From contig WLPX01000015.1 of assembly GCA_009698575.1 (NCBI GenBank), forward strand, positions 1 through 33,924: a DNA stretch of 33,924 nucleotides. The letters run 5' to 3'. The DNA comes from Actinomycetota bacterium (lineage in GTDB: Bacteria > Actinomycetota > Actinomycetes > S36-B12 > UBA5976). Both the position numbers and the translations under genes were made by a program. Numbering within the stretch: the stretch's first letter is position 1; each line of letters opens with the position of its first letter. The notes beneath the pieces are model-generated. The model saw nothing but the letters and a program-made list of their open reading frames with translations. It was not told the origin of the DNA and ran no database searches. Shown here piece by piece: positions 6,529 to 14,566 of the stretch.

Positions 6529-8694
6529 ATGACTGATTTGAGTACTCCAGTTGCCGAAGTTGTCGGCGCTAAAACTGCTGCTGTCCTTAACTCAGAGTTC
6601 GACATCGTTGTTGTGGAAGATTTATTACGACATTACCCACGCAGGTATGAACAACGTGGTGCGCTAACGGACTTGGCAGGTTTAGAAATTGGCGATCATG
6701 TGACAGTGCAAGCACAAGTCAAAAGCTTTAAAAATCTAAAGAATGCCAAAGGTGGCTCACGGCAAGAAGTAATCATTAGCGATGGCTCAGGTTCACTGAC
6801 TCTGATGTTTTTTAATCAACACTGGCGCGAAAAAGATTTAGCGCCAGGCCGACAAGGACTTTTCGCTGGGCAAGTCTCCGTTTTCAACAACAAACGTCAA
6901 CTCACGCACCCAGACTATGAATTGCTAACGGATGCCAGTGAAGTAAACCCTGACGATTATGCCGAGGCTTTCTTGCCGGTATATCCCGCCACCAAGAAAC
7001 TCCCAACTTGGACCATTGAGCGAAGCATTGATCTGGTTCTAAGTGGTTTAGGAACTGTGGAAGATCCGTTACCAATCGGTATCCGATCCACGAATAAGTT
7101 GATGGAACTAAACCAAGCACTGCGAGCTATTCATAAGCCTGGCTCGTTAGAAGAACTCGAAGCAAGTCGGTTGCGCTTGAAATGGGATGAAGCTTTGGCG
7201 CTGCAAGTAGTACTTGCCAAGCAACGTCACGAAGAAGATTCATGGCCAGCCGTTCCGCGAAATGAAAAGCCAGATGGGTTACTGGCCGCATTTGATGCTC
7301 GCTTGCCGTTTAAACTCACGCAAGGCCAAATCGAAGTTGCTAAAACTATTGCTGATGAGATGGCTGCAGGGCATCCAATGCATCGACTACTGCAAGGTGA
7401 AGTTGGCAGTGGAAAAACCGTTGTTGCCGTGCGGGCAATGCTCACAGTTGTCGACTCTGGCGGCCAGGCTGCGTTGTTGGCACCTACTGAAGTCTTGGCA
7501 GCTCAGCACTATCGAGCAATCACAACCTTGCTAGGCCCATTGGCTGATCGTGGCAGATTAGGTTCACACGACGAAGGTACCGGCGTTACGTTACTCACCG
7601 GCTCAATGAACACCGCGACCAGGCGACAAGCGCTATTGGACATCACATCAGGGCAAGCCGGAATCGTAATTGGAACGCACGCGCTTTTGGAAGACCGTGT
7701 CGACTTTTTTGATCTTGGTCTAGTGGTCATCGATGAACAACATCGATTTGGTGTTGAACAGCGCGCCACTTTGGTTGCAAAAGCAGGAAGTGATCGAAGG
7801 CCACACGTATTAGTTATGACCGCTACGCCAATTCCGCGCACCGTAGCGATGACTGCGTTTGGCGCTTTAGATATTTCAACGTTAAGTGAAATGCCCGCAG
7901 GTCGCTCTCCGATTACTACCCATGTGGTGTTGTCTGCCGAAAAACCATCTCATTTAACCCGCGTCTGGGAACGCATCGTGGAAGAAGTTGCAGCGGGCCA
8001 TCAGGCCTATGTCGTTGTGCCACGCATAGCCAGCCAAGAGGATAAAGAACTGGCTCCCGGGCAGCGGCAAGCAATTGCTTTGGAAGATCTGGCGCCTCAA
8101 CTCATCCAAGGACCATTGGCAAGTGTTCGCGTGGGAATAATGCACGGCCAAATGGCAGGAGCAGACAAAGACGAAGTGATGCAAAGATTCGCAAATGGCC
8201 CAGCTCACACTGACGGCGTTGATGTCTTGATTTCAACAACCGTGATCGAAGTTGGTGTCGATGTTGCAAACGCGACCACAATGGTGATCATGGATGCCGA
8301 TCGCTTCGGCATCAGTCAACTTCATCAAGTTCGCGGTCGCGTTGGTCGCGGTAGCGCTCCTGGCCTTTGTTTGCTAGTTACCGAAGCTCCGCCATTTAGT
8401 CCGGCTCGGGAACGCTTAGCTGCAGTTGCATCCACAACAGATGGCTTTGAACTGGCAGCACTTGATCTAGAGCAGCGTCGCGAAGGCGATGTGCTGGGCC
8501 GGGATCAATCGGGCGTTAGATCTAGTTTGAAATTAGTAAGCATCCTGCGCGATGAATCGATTTTGGAACAGGCCAGAATAGCTGCTGTGGAAATTGTGCA
8601 ATCCGATCCAGAGTTATCCGCGCATCCAGCCCTGGCACGCGCAGTTCAGTCATTAATTGATAATGCGCGCGCCGAGTTTGTGAAGAAATCATGA
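6529..8694 (+). CDS. recG: ATP-dependent DNA helicase RecG
   Basis: RecG remodels stalled replication forks and branched recombination intermediates. The 721-residue protein opens with the wedge domain (DLLRHYPRRYE, then an OB-fold from about residue 55). The superfamily 2 helicase core carries Walker A GEVGSGKT at 290-297 and the DEQH box at 402-405 followed by RFGVEQR. MTATPIPRT is motif III, and STTVIEVGVDV plus QLHQVRGRVGRG are motifs V and VI. The C-terminal RecG signature (LAALDLEQRREGDVLGRDQSG) is present. It overlaps the next gene by 4 bases (ATGA), which suggests translational coupling to rsmD. Confidence 0.97.
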   Translation: MTDLSTPVAEVVGAKTAAVLNSEFDIVVVEDLLRHYPRRYEQRGALTDLAGLEIGDHVTVQAQVKSFKNLKNAKGGSRQEVIISDGSGSLTLMFFNQHWREKDLAPGRQGLFAGQVSVFNNKRQLTHPDYELLTDASEVNPDDYAEAFLPVYPATKKLPTWTIERSIDLVLSGLGTVEDPLPIGIRSTNKLMELNQALRAIHKPGSLEELEASRLRLKWDEALALQVVLAKQRHEEDSWPAVPRNEKPDGLLAAFDARLPFKLTQGQIEVAKTIADEMAAGHPMHRLLQGEVGSGKTVVAVRAMLTVVDSGGQAALLAPTEVLAAQHYRAITTLLGPLADRGRLGSHDEGTGVTLLTGSMNTATRRQALLDITSGQAGIVIGTHALLEDRVDFFDLGLVVIDEQHRFGVEQRATLVAKAGSDRRPHVLVMTATPIPRTVAMTAFGALDISTLSEMPAGRSPITTHVVLSAEKPSHLTRVWERIVEEVAAGHQAYVVVPRIASQEDKELAPGQRQAIALEDLAPQLIQGPLASVRVGIMHGQMAGADKDEVMQRFANGPAHTDGVDVLISTTVIEVGVDVANATTMVIMDADRFGISQLHQVRGRVGRGSAPGLCLLVTEAPPFSPARERLAAVASTTDGFELAALDLEQRREGDVLGRDQSGVRSSLKLVSILRDESILEQARIAAVEIVQSDPELSAHPALARAVQSLIDNARAEFVKKS

Positions 8695-9257
8695 CCCGAA
8701 TAATCGGTGGTCAATTGCGTGGCCGCTCAATTAAAGTTCCCGATGCTGAAACGCGGCCAACATCAAGTCGAGTTCGGGAAGCGATCTTTTCTTCAGTTGA
8801 ACATGCCGTAAGTGGTTTAGATGATTTGCGGGTACTTGATCTATTTGCTGGGTCTGGTGCATTTGGAATTGAATCGATTTCACGAGGCGCAGCCGAAGCG
8901 GTATTGATTGAAAAAGATATACGCGCTGCCGATACTTTGCATACAAATGTCGCAGGCCTTGGAATCAAGAACGCCAAGGTAGTGATCGCTGATGTGTTAG
9001 CCGAAGTTGCTCAGCCTTCGAGTCGCGGGGCATTCGATGTGGTGTTTATTGATCCGCCATATGCCTTCGAAGATCAGCTCGTGAATACTTTGCTCACCCA
9101 ACTTGTTCAGAACGGGTGGCTAATTGAATATGCACTTTTGGTGGTGGAACGTGGTTCTCGATCTGAGGTGTATTGGCCAGAATCTGTTGAAGAACTGCGC
9201 AAGAAGGTTTATGGCGATACAACTATTTGGTACGGTCAGTACTTAACAAATGAATAA
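8691..9257 (+). CDS. rsmD: 16S rRNA (guanine(966)-N(2))-methyltransferase
   Basis: RsmD methylates N2 of G966 in 16S rRNA using S-adenosylmethionine. The 188-residue protein starts MTRIIGGQLRGRSIKVP, followed by the TRPTSSRVREAIFS segment characteristic of RsmD. The SAM-binding motif I is VLDLFAGSGAFGIESISRGA. The catalytic DPPY is at residues 121-124. The ATG overlaps the recG stop by 4 bases. coaD follows 26 nt later, and the recG-rsmD-coaD order is widely conserved. Confidence 0.96.
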   Translation: MTRIIGGQLRGRSIKVPDAETRPTSSRVREAIFSSVEHAVSGLDDLRVLDLFAGSGAFGIESISRGAAEAVLIEKDIRAADTLHTNVAGLGIKNAKVVIADVLAEVAQPSSRGAFDVVFIDPPYAFEDQLVNTLLTQLVQNGWLIEYALLVVERGSRSEVYWPESVEELRKKVYGDTTIWYGQYLTNE

Positions 9258-9283
9258 TTTGTATTTTTCGAGAGGCACGCAGG

Positions 9284-9787
9284 GTGAGTTCCATGGCTAA
9301 GAGTGGACAAAGAAAAGCAGTATGCCCAGGATCCTTTGATCCAGTCACATTTGGACACCTCGATGTCTTTGCTCGCGCCGCCGAACAGTACGACCATGTC
9401 ACCGTTGCGGTCCTACAAAACAGCACCAAGGCTGGTTTGTTCACCATGGAACAACGCATCGAAATGATTACTGAGTGCGTCAAGCCTTATCCAAACATCG
9501 TGGTTGACACCTTCCAAGGCTTGCTAGTTGATTACTGCAAGGACAATGGAATCAGTGCAATTTTTAAGGGCCTACGAGCTGTTTCTGACTTTGACTATGA
9601 ACTTCAAATGGCACAAATGAACTCCCGTCTTGGGGTAGACACGCTCTTTGTGGCCACAAATCCGGAGTACAGCTTCCTGTCCTCAAGCATCGTTAAGGAA
9701 ATCGCTAAGTTCGGTGGGGATGTGGCTGGCCTTGTACCGGTGAATGTTCACCAGGCCCTGAAAGCCCAACTACATGGAAAATCCTGA
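9284..9787 (+). CDS. coaD: Pantetheine-phosphate adenylyltransferase
   Basis: CoaD transfers AMP from ATP to 4'-phosphopantetheine, the penultimate step of coenzyme A synthesis. The nucleotidyltransferase signature is CPGSFDPVTFGHLD (T22, H25 of the T/H-x-G-H motif, counted from the GTG). The later FKGLRAVSDFDYELQMAQMN and FLSSSIVKEIAKFGGDV segments are specific for CoaD; the latter replaces the common S-S-T with S-S-S. The start could be the GTG at 9284, which has GAGAGG 8 nt upstream, or the ATG at 9293, which gives a protein three residues shorter and a more typical N-terminus. Lysine and other codons look biased, as in a well-expressed gene. Confidence 0.96.
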   Translation: MSSMAKSGQRKAVCPGSFDPVTFGHLDVFARAAEQYDHVTVAVLQNSTKAGLFTMEQRIEMITECVKPYPNIVVDTFQGLLVDYCKDNGISAIFKGLRAVSDFDYELQMAQMNSRLGVDTLFVATNPEYSFLSSSIVKEIAKFGGDVAGLVPVNVHQALKAQLHGKS

Positions 9788-9807
9788 ATTTAGTCAGATT
9801 TAGCCTA

Positions 9808-9826
9808 GGTCTCGATTTGGGAGACC
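9808..9826 (+). repeat. Small inverted repeat downstream of coaD
   Basis: GGTCTC (9808-9813) and GAGACC (9821-9826) form a 6-bp stem with a 7-nt loop. No T-tract follows, so it is not a convincing intrinsic terminator. It overlaps the candidate -35 of the yceD promoter. Confidence 0.4.
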
Positions 9827-9846
9827 CACTAAAAACGCGCTAATCT
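9817..9846 (+). promoter_or_regulatory. Candidate promoter of the yceD-rpmF-rnc-mutM operon
   Basis: TTGGGA (9817-9822) and TAATCT (9841-9846) are 18 nt apart, giving a leader of about 45 nt that contains GAGGA before the GTG at 9900. The -10 fits the TANNNT pattern seen elsewhere in this window. Confidence 0.4.
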
Positions 9847-9899
9847 AGCCATTGGTCTTTAACGAGGCCGAATGAGCCTTACTTCCAGCGAGGAATACT

Positions 9900-10463
9900 G
9901 TGTCTAGCCTCGATCCGAGCTCGCCGCTAGTTCTTGATACCAGAGAACTTGGTCGCCGTGCCGGATCGATGAAGAAACTAGATTTCTCGGTGGCGGCACC
10001 GGCTGATCTCGGCGTCGGATTGATCGCAGTTCCACCAGGATCTGAAATCGAGTTTGATCTAAGACTCGAATCAGTAATTGATGGAGTGCTCGTCAGCGGT
10101 AGCGCTTTGCTAACGATAGCGGGTGAATGTTCACGGTGTTTGGAGCCGTTGTCTTTCGATACGGAAGTCGACGTGCAAGAACTTTTTGAATTTCCCGCTA
10201 CCGATTCGCGAGGTCGCCAGATTGAATCGGGTAACGATGACGATGAACAACCGAAGCTAGATGATGATCTTCTTGATCTAGAACCGGTTATTCGAGATGC
10301 AGTATTGCTGGCGATGCCGTTAGCTCCATTGTGTCAACCAGATTGTGCAGGACTTTGCATCACTTGCGGTGAAAACCTCAATGATGTGCCAGATCACGCA
10401 CATGAAGAAATTGATCCGCGTTGGGCAACCCTTGCGAATCTAAAAGACTTAACCGAAGAATAA
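9900..10463 (+). CDS. DUF177 / YceD family protein
   Basis: This 187-residue acidic protein of the DUF177 (YceD) family is encoded directly before rpmF, the almost universal position of this family. In other bacteria YceD is tied to rRNA or ribosome maturation, but the exact activity is not established. It begins with LVLDTRELGRRAGSMKKLDF. The central GECSRCLEPL and the C-terminal PDCAGLCITCGENLN are the conserved cysteine motifs, which probably bind a metal. The stretch between them is rich in aspartate and glutamate. The GTG start is preceded by GCGAGGA at a 5-nt spacing. The operon continues with rpmF, rnc and mutM. Confidence 0.9.
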   Translation: MSSLDPSSPLVLDTRELGRRAGSMKKLDFSVAAPADLGVGLIAVPPGSEIEFDLRLESVIDGVLVSGSALLTIAGECSRCLEPLSFDTEVDVQELFEFPATDSRGRQIESGNDDDEQPKLDDDLLDLEPVIRDAVLLAMPLAPLCQPDCAGLCITCGENLNDVPDHAHEEIDPRWATLANLKDLTEE

Positions 10464-10469
10464 GTACGA

Positions 10470-10495
10470 CGATTTGAACTAAATAGTTTGAATCG
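10470..10495 (+). repeat. 26-nt imperfect inverted repeat in the yceD-rpmF gap
   Basis: The element reads CGATT-TG-AACT-AAAT-AGTT-TG-AATCG. Two paired arms (CGATT/AATCG and AACT/AGTT) flank a symmetric TG/TG internal loop, with a 4-nt loop at the top. It lies 7 nt after the yceD stop and 23 nt before the rpmF GTG. There is no following T-tract. It could be an RNA processing or stability element or a binding site. Confidence 0.5.
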
Positions 10496-10518
10496 AAAAC
10501 CTGAAAGGATGGCAGACC

Positions 10519-10692
10519 GTGGCCGTTCCGAAGCGTAAGACTTCACGCAGCAACACCCGTCATCGTCGTTCCGCATGGAAGGCAACAGCTGCGAACCTTG
10601 CTACCTGCGATCGTTGCCGTGCTCCAAAGTTGCAGCACACTGCTTGCCCAACTTGTGGCACATACGACAAGCGCCAGGTCCTTAGCGTCTAA
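10519..10692 (+). CDS. rpmF: 50S ribosomal protein L32
   Basis: This 57-residue protein was found by direct translation of the gap between yceD and rnc. It begins (GTG)[19 protein letters not shown], which is the L32 signature. It carries two zinc-binding CxxC pairs (C30/C33 and C43/C46) in [25 protein letters not shown] lies upstream of the GTG. L32 is a small component of the large ribosomal subunit. The stop is 5 nt before the rnc GTG, so the two are surely cotranscribed. Confidence 0.97.
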   Translation: MAVPKRKTSRSNTRHRRSAWKATAANLATCDRCRAPKLQHTACPTCGTYDKRQVLSV

Positions 10693-10697
10693 TCGTC

Positions 10698-11417
10698 GTG
10701 GCCGAGTCCACATCGTACGACCAGCTATTCGACCGACTGGGTTTAGTTTTTGATGCCCAGCTACTCGAATTAGCGCTCACGCACCGGTCATTCGCTTACG
10801 AGTCAGGCGGATTACCAACCAATGAGCGACTTGAGTTCCTTGGTGACTCAGTTCTAGGTGTTGTTGTCACGGATGCGCTCTATCACCGATATCCAGAATT
10901 ACCTGAAGGTAATCTGGCAAAACTACGTTCAGCTGTTGTTAGTGCCCGCGCATTAGCCGTGCAGGCTCGACGCCTTGGATTAGGCGAATTTATCCGTCTT
11001 GGTCGTGGTGAAGAAACTACTGGTGGCCGGGATAAGTCATCGATTCTGGCCGACACATTTGAAGCGGTACTAGGCGCAGTTTATGTCGATTTAGGAATAG
11101 AAGTTTCGCGGGAATTGATTCTGCGGTTATTAGATGACCAACTTGCTGAAGCTGCTGAGTTAGGCGCAGGACTAGATTGGAAAACTTCGCTACAAGAACT
11201 CACTGCAGAGCTGGGTATCGGAGTTCCGATGTATGCCATCGAAGAATCCGGTCCAGATCATGCCAAACAATTTGAAGCTCAAGTAGTTCTGGCTGAAAAG
11301 CGATACGGCCATGGCACTGGCAGTAATAAAAAGGAAGCTGAGCAAGAGGCAGCAGCCAGCGCATACGCGGAATTAAGTGCAGAGCGCGACATTGAAAAGC
11401 GACGCACCAGCGAGTAA
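10698..11417 (+). CDS. rnc: Ribonuclease III
   Basis: RNase III cleaves double-stranded RNA and processes rRNA precursors. The 239-residue protein has the catalytic domain at about residues 6-155, with the signature [12 protein letters not shown] at 42-53 (E46 and D50 bind the catalytic Mg) and a second acidic pair in [16 protein letters not shown] double-stranded RNA-binding domain covers about 160-230 ([12 protein letters not shown]... [16 protein letters not shown]). The GTG start is 5 nt after the rpmF stop, and mutM starts 2 nt after its stop. Confidence 0.97.
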   Translation: MAESTSYDQLFDRLGLVFDAQLLELALTHRSFAYESGGLPTNERLEFLGDSVLGVVVTDALYHRYPELPEGNLAKLRSAVVSARALAVQARRLGLGEFIRLGRGEETTGGRDKSSILADTFEAVLGAVYVDLGIEVSRELILRLLDDQLAEAAELGAGLDWKTSLQELTAELGIGVPMYAIEESGPDHAKQFEAQVVLAEKRYGHGTGSNKKEAEQEAAASAYAELSAERDIEKRRTSE

Positions 11418-11419
11418 CT

Positions 11420-12286
11420 ATGCCTGAGTTGCCAGAAGTTGAAGTAGTTCGCCGTGGTGTTGATAAATGGGTAAGCGGGCGGACCATTGATTCAACTAAA
11501 GTATTTCATTCGCGGGCAGTCCGTAACCACATTGCTGGCCCAAAGGATTTTGCCAAGCGACTAAAAGGCCGAACGGTCACTTCAGTAAATCGTCGCGGCA
11601 AATTTATGTGGTTAAACCTGGATGATGATCATGCGTTAGTCACACACCTTGGCATGAGTGGCCAAGTTTTAGTTCAACCATTTGATGCTGAGCTCGAAAA
11701 ACACTTGCGAGTTCGATGCACATTTACTGATGGTGGGCGAGCCATGCACTTTGTGGACCAGCGAACTTTTGGTGGCATGGCAATTGAGGAATTGATAGAA
11801 GTAGACCACAATCAACAAGTTCCGGAGTGCGTGCTACACATAGCGCGAGATCCACTGGATGAGTTCTTTGAACCTGAATCATTCATTACTGGAATTCGCA
11901 AAAAGAACACCCAAGTCAAGCGCGCAATTTTGGATCAGACTTTGATCAGTGGCATTGGAAATATTTATGCAGACGAAGCGCTGTGGCGTTCGAAGATTCA
12001 CTGGGCGACACCAACTCAGCGCCTTACTCGAGGTCAAGCTCAAACTCTATTAACTAATGCAACGGAAGTTATGACTGAAGCATTGGGGCAAGGTGGCACC
12101 TCCTTTGATGCGCTGTATGTAAACGTAAATGGCGAAAGCGGTTACTTTTCTAGAGAGTTAAATGCCTACGGTCGGGAAGACGAGCCATGTGATCGTTGCG
12201 GCAGCATTATTGTGCGCGAGGCATTCGCTAATCGATCGTCTTTTAGATGCCCGCGCTGCCAAAGATCACCAAGAACCTTGTCTTAG
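11420..12286 (+). CDS. mutM: Formamidopyrimidine-DNA glycosylase
   Basis: MutM (Fpg) removes oxidised purines such as 8-oxoguanine and cuts the abasic strand. The 288-residue protein begins [13 protein letters not shown], where P2 is the Schiff-base nucleophile and E3 a catalytic acid. A middle H2TH region contains the [18 protein letters not shown] motif. The C-terminal zinc finger has C257, C260, C277 and C280. It is the last gene of the yceD-rpmF-rnc operon. In most actinobacteria smc follows soon after; here a block of about 7.9 kb separates them. Confidence 0.97.
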   Translation: MPELPEVEVVRRGVDKWVSGRTIDSTKVFHSRAVRNHIAGPKDFAKRLKGRTVTSVNRRGKFMWLNLDDDHALVTHLGMSGQVLVQPFDAELEKHLRVRCTFTDGGRAMHFVDQRTFGGMAIEELIEVDHNQQVPECVLHIARDPLDEFFEPESFITGIRKKNTQVKRAILDQTLISGIGNIYADEALWRSKIHWATPTQRLTRGQAQTLLTNATEVMTEALGQGGTSFDALYVNVNGESGYFSRELNAYGREDEPCDRCGSIIVREAFANRSSFRCPRCQRSPRTLS

Positions 12287-12313
12287 CGCCGCATCTCTGG
12301 AAACATAAAGAAC

Positions 12314-13675
12314 ATGAAACGACTTACTCGCGATGACGTCTTAAAAGCAGCCGAAAAGAACGAGGTCCGCCTCATTCGATTCCTTTATTGCGACCCATCA
12401 GGAATGATTCGAGGCAAGACTGCGCACGGCAGCCAGCTCGATAGCAAAATTGATGAAGGTCTGGGATTGACGCGAGCGCAAAATGCGGTGAATGTATTTG
12501 AGGATCTAATTTATGTCGAAGACATGATTCCAGTTGGGGAATTGCGAGTAGTTCCTGATCCTGCTACCTATACCGAGCTGCCTTGGCTGGAAAGAACTGC
12601 GAGTTTTATTTGCGATCAGATGGAATATGACTACACACCAAATCCAACGTGTAGCCGCTCAATACTTAAGCGAGCAATTGATTATGCGGCAGAAAACGGT
12701 TTGAAGATATTTTCTTCGTTTGAGAATGAGTTTTACTTAGCAACCAGAGATGAATCCGGTTACCATCCGTTTAATGACGGCCCGGTCTATTCAAGCTCGG
12801 GTATGGATCGAGTTGCCCATGTCATTCATGACATTGTCGATAACTTAACCGTCCAGGGAATGGTTGTTGAACAGGCGATCAACGAATATGGTCCGGGTCA
12901 ACAAGAAATTGCTATTCGTTACACCGATGCCTTAGCTAGCGCGGATAACCAAATTAAATTCCGAGATACTGTCCGTGGTACCGCGGAGGTAACCCATGGA
13001 TTACATGCCTCGTTTGCTCCAAAGCCATTCGCGGATGGCATCGGGTCAGGGGCACATCTACATTTCTCGGTTTGGTCTATGGACGAAGCTAAGAATTTGC
13101 TTTACAACGCTGAGTCCCCAGATCGCCTATCAAAATTCGGCATGAGTTTTGTTGCAGGGATCCTTGAGCACTTACCAGCTTTGATTGCGATTACCTGCCC
13201 TTCATACAACTCCTACGATCGATTAAAGCCAGACTCATGGGCAGGCAATACCGTTTCTTGGGGCTATGACAATCGCGAATGCACGGTACGAGTTGCCTCG
13301 CCATTTAGGGGGCGAGAATCCGAAAGCATTAACTTGGAGCTAAAAGCTTGTGACGGCAGTAGTAATCCATATTTGGTACTTGCTGGCTTAATTTACGCAG
13401 GCATCGAAGGCATAAAGCGTGACTTGCAACCACCAAGTGATTGCAAAGGAAACCCCGCTCGATTATCTGAGGCAGAAATGGTTGATTGTGGAATTAAGCC
13501 ATTACCAACCGATCAGATGCAAGCCCACGAACTGCTGTCGAAAGATCCAGTAATGGTTACTGCCCTTGGCGAAAAAATGATTGAGTGCTTACTTGCGCTG
13601 CGCGGAGCAGAGTATCGTAAAGCCAAGGATCAAGGTGACGATTGGGCGCGCAATGCGTTCTTTAATGTTCTCTAG
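12314..13675 (+). CDS. Glutamine synthetase-fold ligase (GlnA-like, non-canonical), copy 1
   Basis: The 453-residue protein has both GS parts: an N-terminal beta-grasp domain (FLYCDPSGMIRGKTAHG) and the catalytic domain. Visible active-site motifs are FENEFYL (metal glutamates) and NEYGPGQQEIAIRY. These are followed by HASFAPKPFADGIGSGAHLHFSVW (ATP/metal) and SYDRLKPDSWAGNTVSWGYDNRECTVRV (glutamate/phosphate side). All catalytic regions are intact, so an ATP-dependent gamma-glutamyl ligase is expected. Relatives include GlnA3/GlnA4-type gamma-glutamylation enzymes for polyamines or ethanolamine and gamma-glutamylmethylamide synthetase. The adenylylation-loop context of true GlnA is not apparent. 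The next gene is a glutamine amidotransferase and then a permease. The substrate is unknown; an amine other than ammonia is my inference. Confidence 0.87.
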   Translation: MKRLTRDDVLKAAEKNEVRLIRFLYCDPSGMIRGKTAHGSQLDSKIDEGLGLTRAQNAVNVFEDLIYVEDMIPVGELRVVPDPATYTELPWLERTASFICDQMEYDYTPNPTCSRSILKRAIDYAAENGLKIFSSFENEFYLATRDESGYHPFNDGPVYSSSGMDRVAHVIHDIVDNLTVQGMVVEQAINEYGPGQQEIAIRYTDALASADNQIKFRDTVRGTAEVTHGLHASFAPKPFADGIGSGAHLHFSVWSMDEAKNLLYNAESPDRLSKFGMSFVAGILEHLPALIAITCPSYNSYDRLKPDSWAGNTVSWGYDNRECTVRVASPFRGRESESINLELKACDGSSNPYLVLAGLIYAGIEGIKRDLQPPSDCKGNPARLSEAEMVDCGIKPLPTDQMQAHELLSKDPVMVTALGEKMIECLLALRGAEYRKAKDQGDDWARNAFFNVL

Positions 13676-13710
13676 ATTTTTTCAGTACCAACTGACCAGG
13701 AGCTTTTTAG

Positions 13711-14454
13711 ATGTGTAGATTATTTTGCTGGGTGAGCGATTCTCCGATGACCACGACGCAAGCGCTTGGTTCAGATCTTGGTTTACTAACTGACCTATCT
13801 ACCATCCACAAAGATGGCTGGGGAGGAGCGTTCCTTAATTCCGACGGATCTATTTCTCTAGAGCGCGATACATCTGCAGCTCATGAAAGTGAGCTGTACC
13901 AAAAAGTCATTGATGAATTTGCAACTTCTTGCGGAATGATTCACTTGCGGTGGGCTACGAGCAACTATCAAGTATGCGTTGAGAACACCCACCCATTTGT
14001 AAATAGTGAGATTGCATTTGAACATAACGGCGGCTTTGAGAATGCCCCAGCACTTGAAGGTCTTATTGATGCAGACTTACTTTCTTCCATGGAAGGCCAA
14101 ACCGATTCTGAGTGGTACTTCCTGTATTTGCAAACTTTGCTTCGAAAGCACGACTCAGTCGAAGACGCCTACCGTGAGTTAATACCTGAAATGCAAAAGC
14201 TTTGCCCTTATTCATCGCTTAACTCGATGATTGTTACTCCTGAATATCTCTATGTGGTTTCCGCGCATAATCCAGAACGACTTCCTGAAGGACTAGAGCC
14301 GGATTATTACCACTTAAGTTGGGATCAAGTTTCTGGTGTTACATCTGCTTGGTCATCAGGGGTTCGGGCTCGAAGCGGCCAACCCTTGGCAAATTATCAT
14401 GTGTTACGCGTCAGTAATGCGACACAAGAACACATAATTTCTCCTATAACTTAA
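13711..14454 (+). CDS. Class II glutamine amidotransferase domain protein
   Basis: The protein of 247 residues begins MCRLFCWVSDSP, so after removal of Met the N-terminal Cys2 is the glutaminase nucleophile, as in Ntn-type class II amidotransferases. Further conserved parts are HKDGWGGAFL, then MIHLRWATS (glutamine carboxylate binding), ENTHPF and FEHNGGF (oxyanion-hole N-G). It resembles the stand-alone YafJ/EgtC-like group. No synthase domain is fused, so it either acts as an amidohydrolase on gamma-glutamyl compounds or passes ammonia to a partner. AGGAG lies 8 nt before the ATG. Being next to a GS-like ligase, a role in removing or using gamma-glutamyl amides is plausible but unproven. 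Confidence 0.83.
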   Translation: MCRLFCWVSDSPMTTTQALGSDLGLLTDLSTIHKDGWGGAFLNSDGSISLERDTSAAHESELYQKVIDEFATSCGMIHLRWATSNYQVCVENTHPFVNSEIAFEHNGGFENAPALEGLIDADLLSSMEGQTDSEWYFLYLQTLLRKHDSVEDAYRELIPEMQKLCPYSSLNSMIVTPEYLYVVSAHNPERLPEGLEPDYYHLSWDQVSGVTSAWSSGVRARSGQPLANYHVLRVSNATQEHIISPIT

Positions 14455-14508
14455 GGTTTTTAAAAATTTGGGGCAGTTTTCGGATATTTGCCCATCAACA
14501 GGAGAACA

Positions 14509-14547
14509 ATGTCCTTTAACGACTGAGTCGTGCCGAATGGCTACGAC
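14509..14547 (+). promoter_or_regulatory. Permease leader: five-codon ORF and alternative hairpins
   Basis: An AGGAG (14500-14504) precedes ATG 14509 of a five-residue frame (MSFND) ending at TGA 14524-14526. ACGAC (14519-14523) can pair with GTCGT (14527-14531), leaving exactly that TGA as the loop. The same GTCGT can instead pair with ACGAC at 14543-14547. The two hairpins exclude each other and end 5 nt before the permease Shine-Dalgarno. This looks like a translation-sensitive leader, but the stems are only 5 bp. Confidence 0.3.
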
Positions 14548-14566
14548 CTATTGAGGAGATATAAAG

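Noticed and set aside
6480..6560. Frameshift splitting a full-length FakA-like gene
   Set aside because: Reading past the stop in all frames enters a normal RecG N-terminus at once. There is no space for the missing domain.
9808..9826. Intrinsic terminator after coaD
   Set aside because: The stem is only 6 bp and is followed by CACTAAAAAC rather than a T-run, so I list it only as an inverted repeat.
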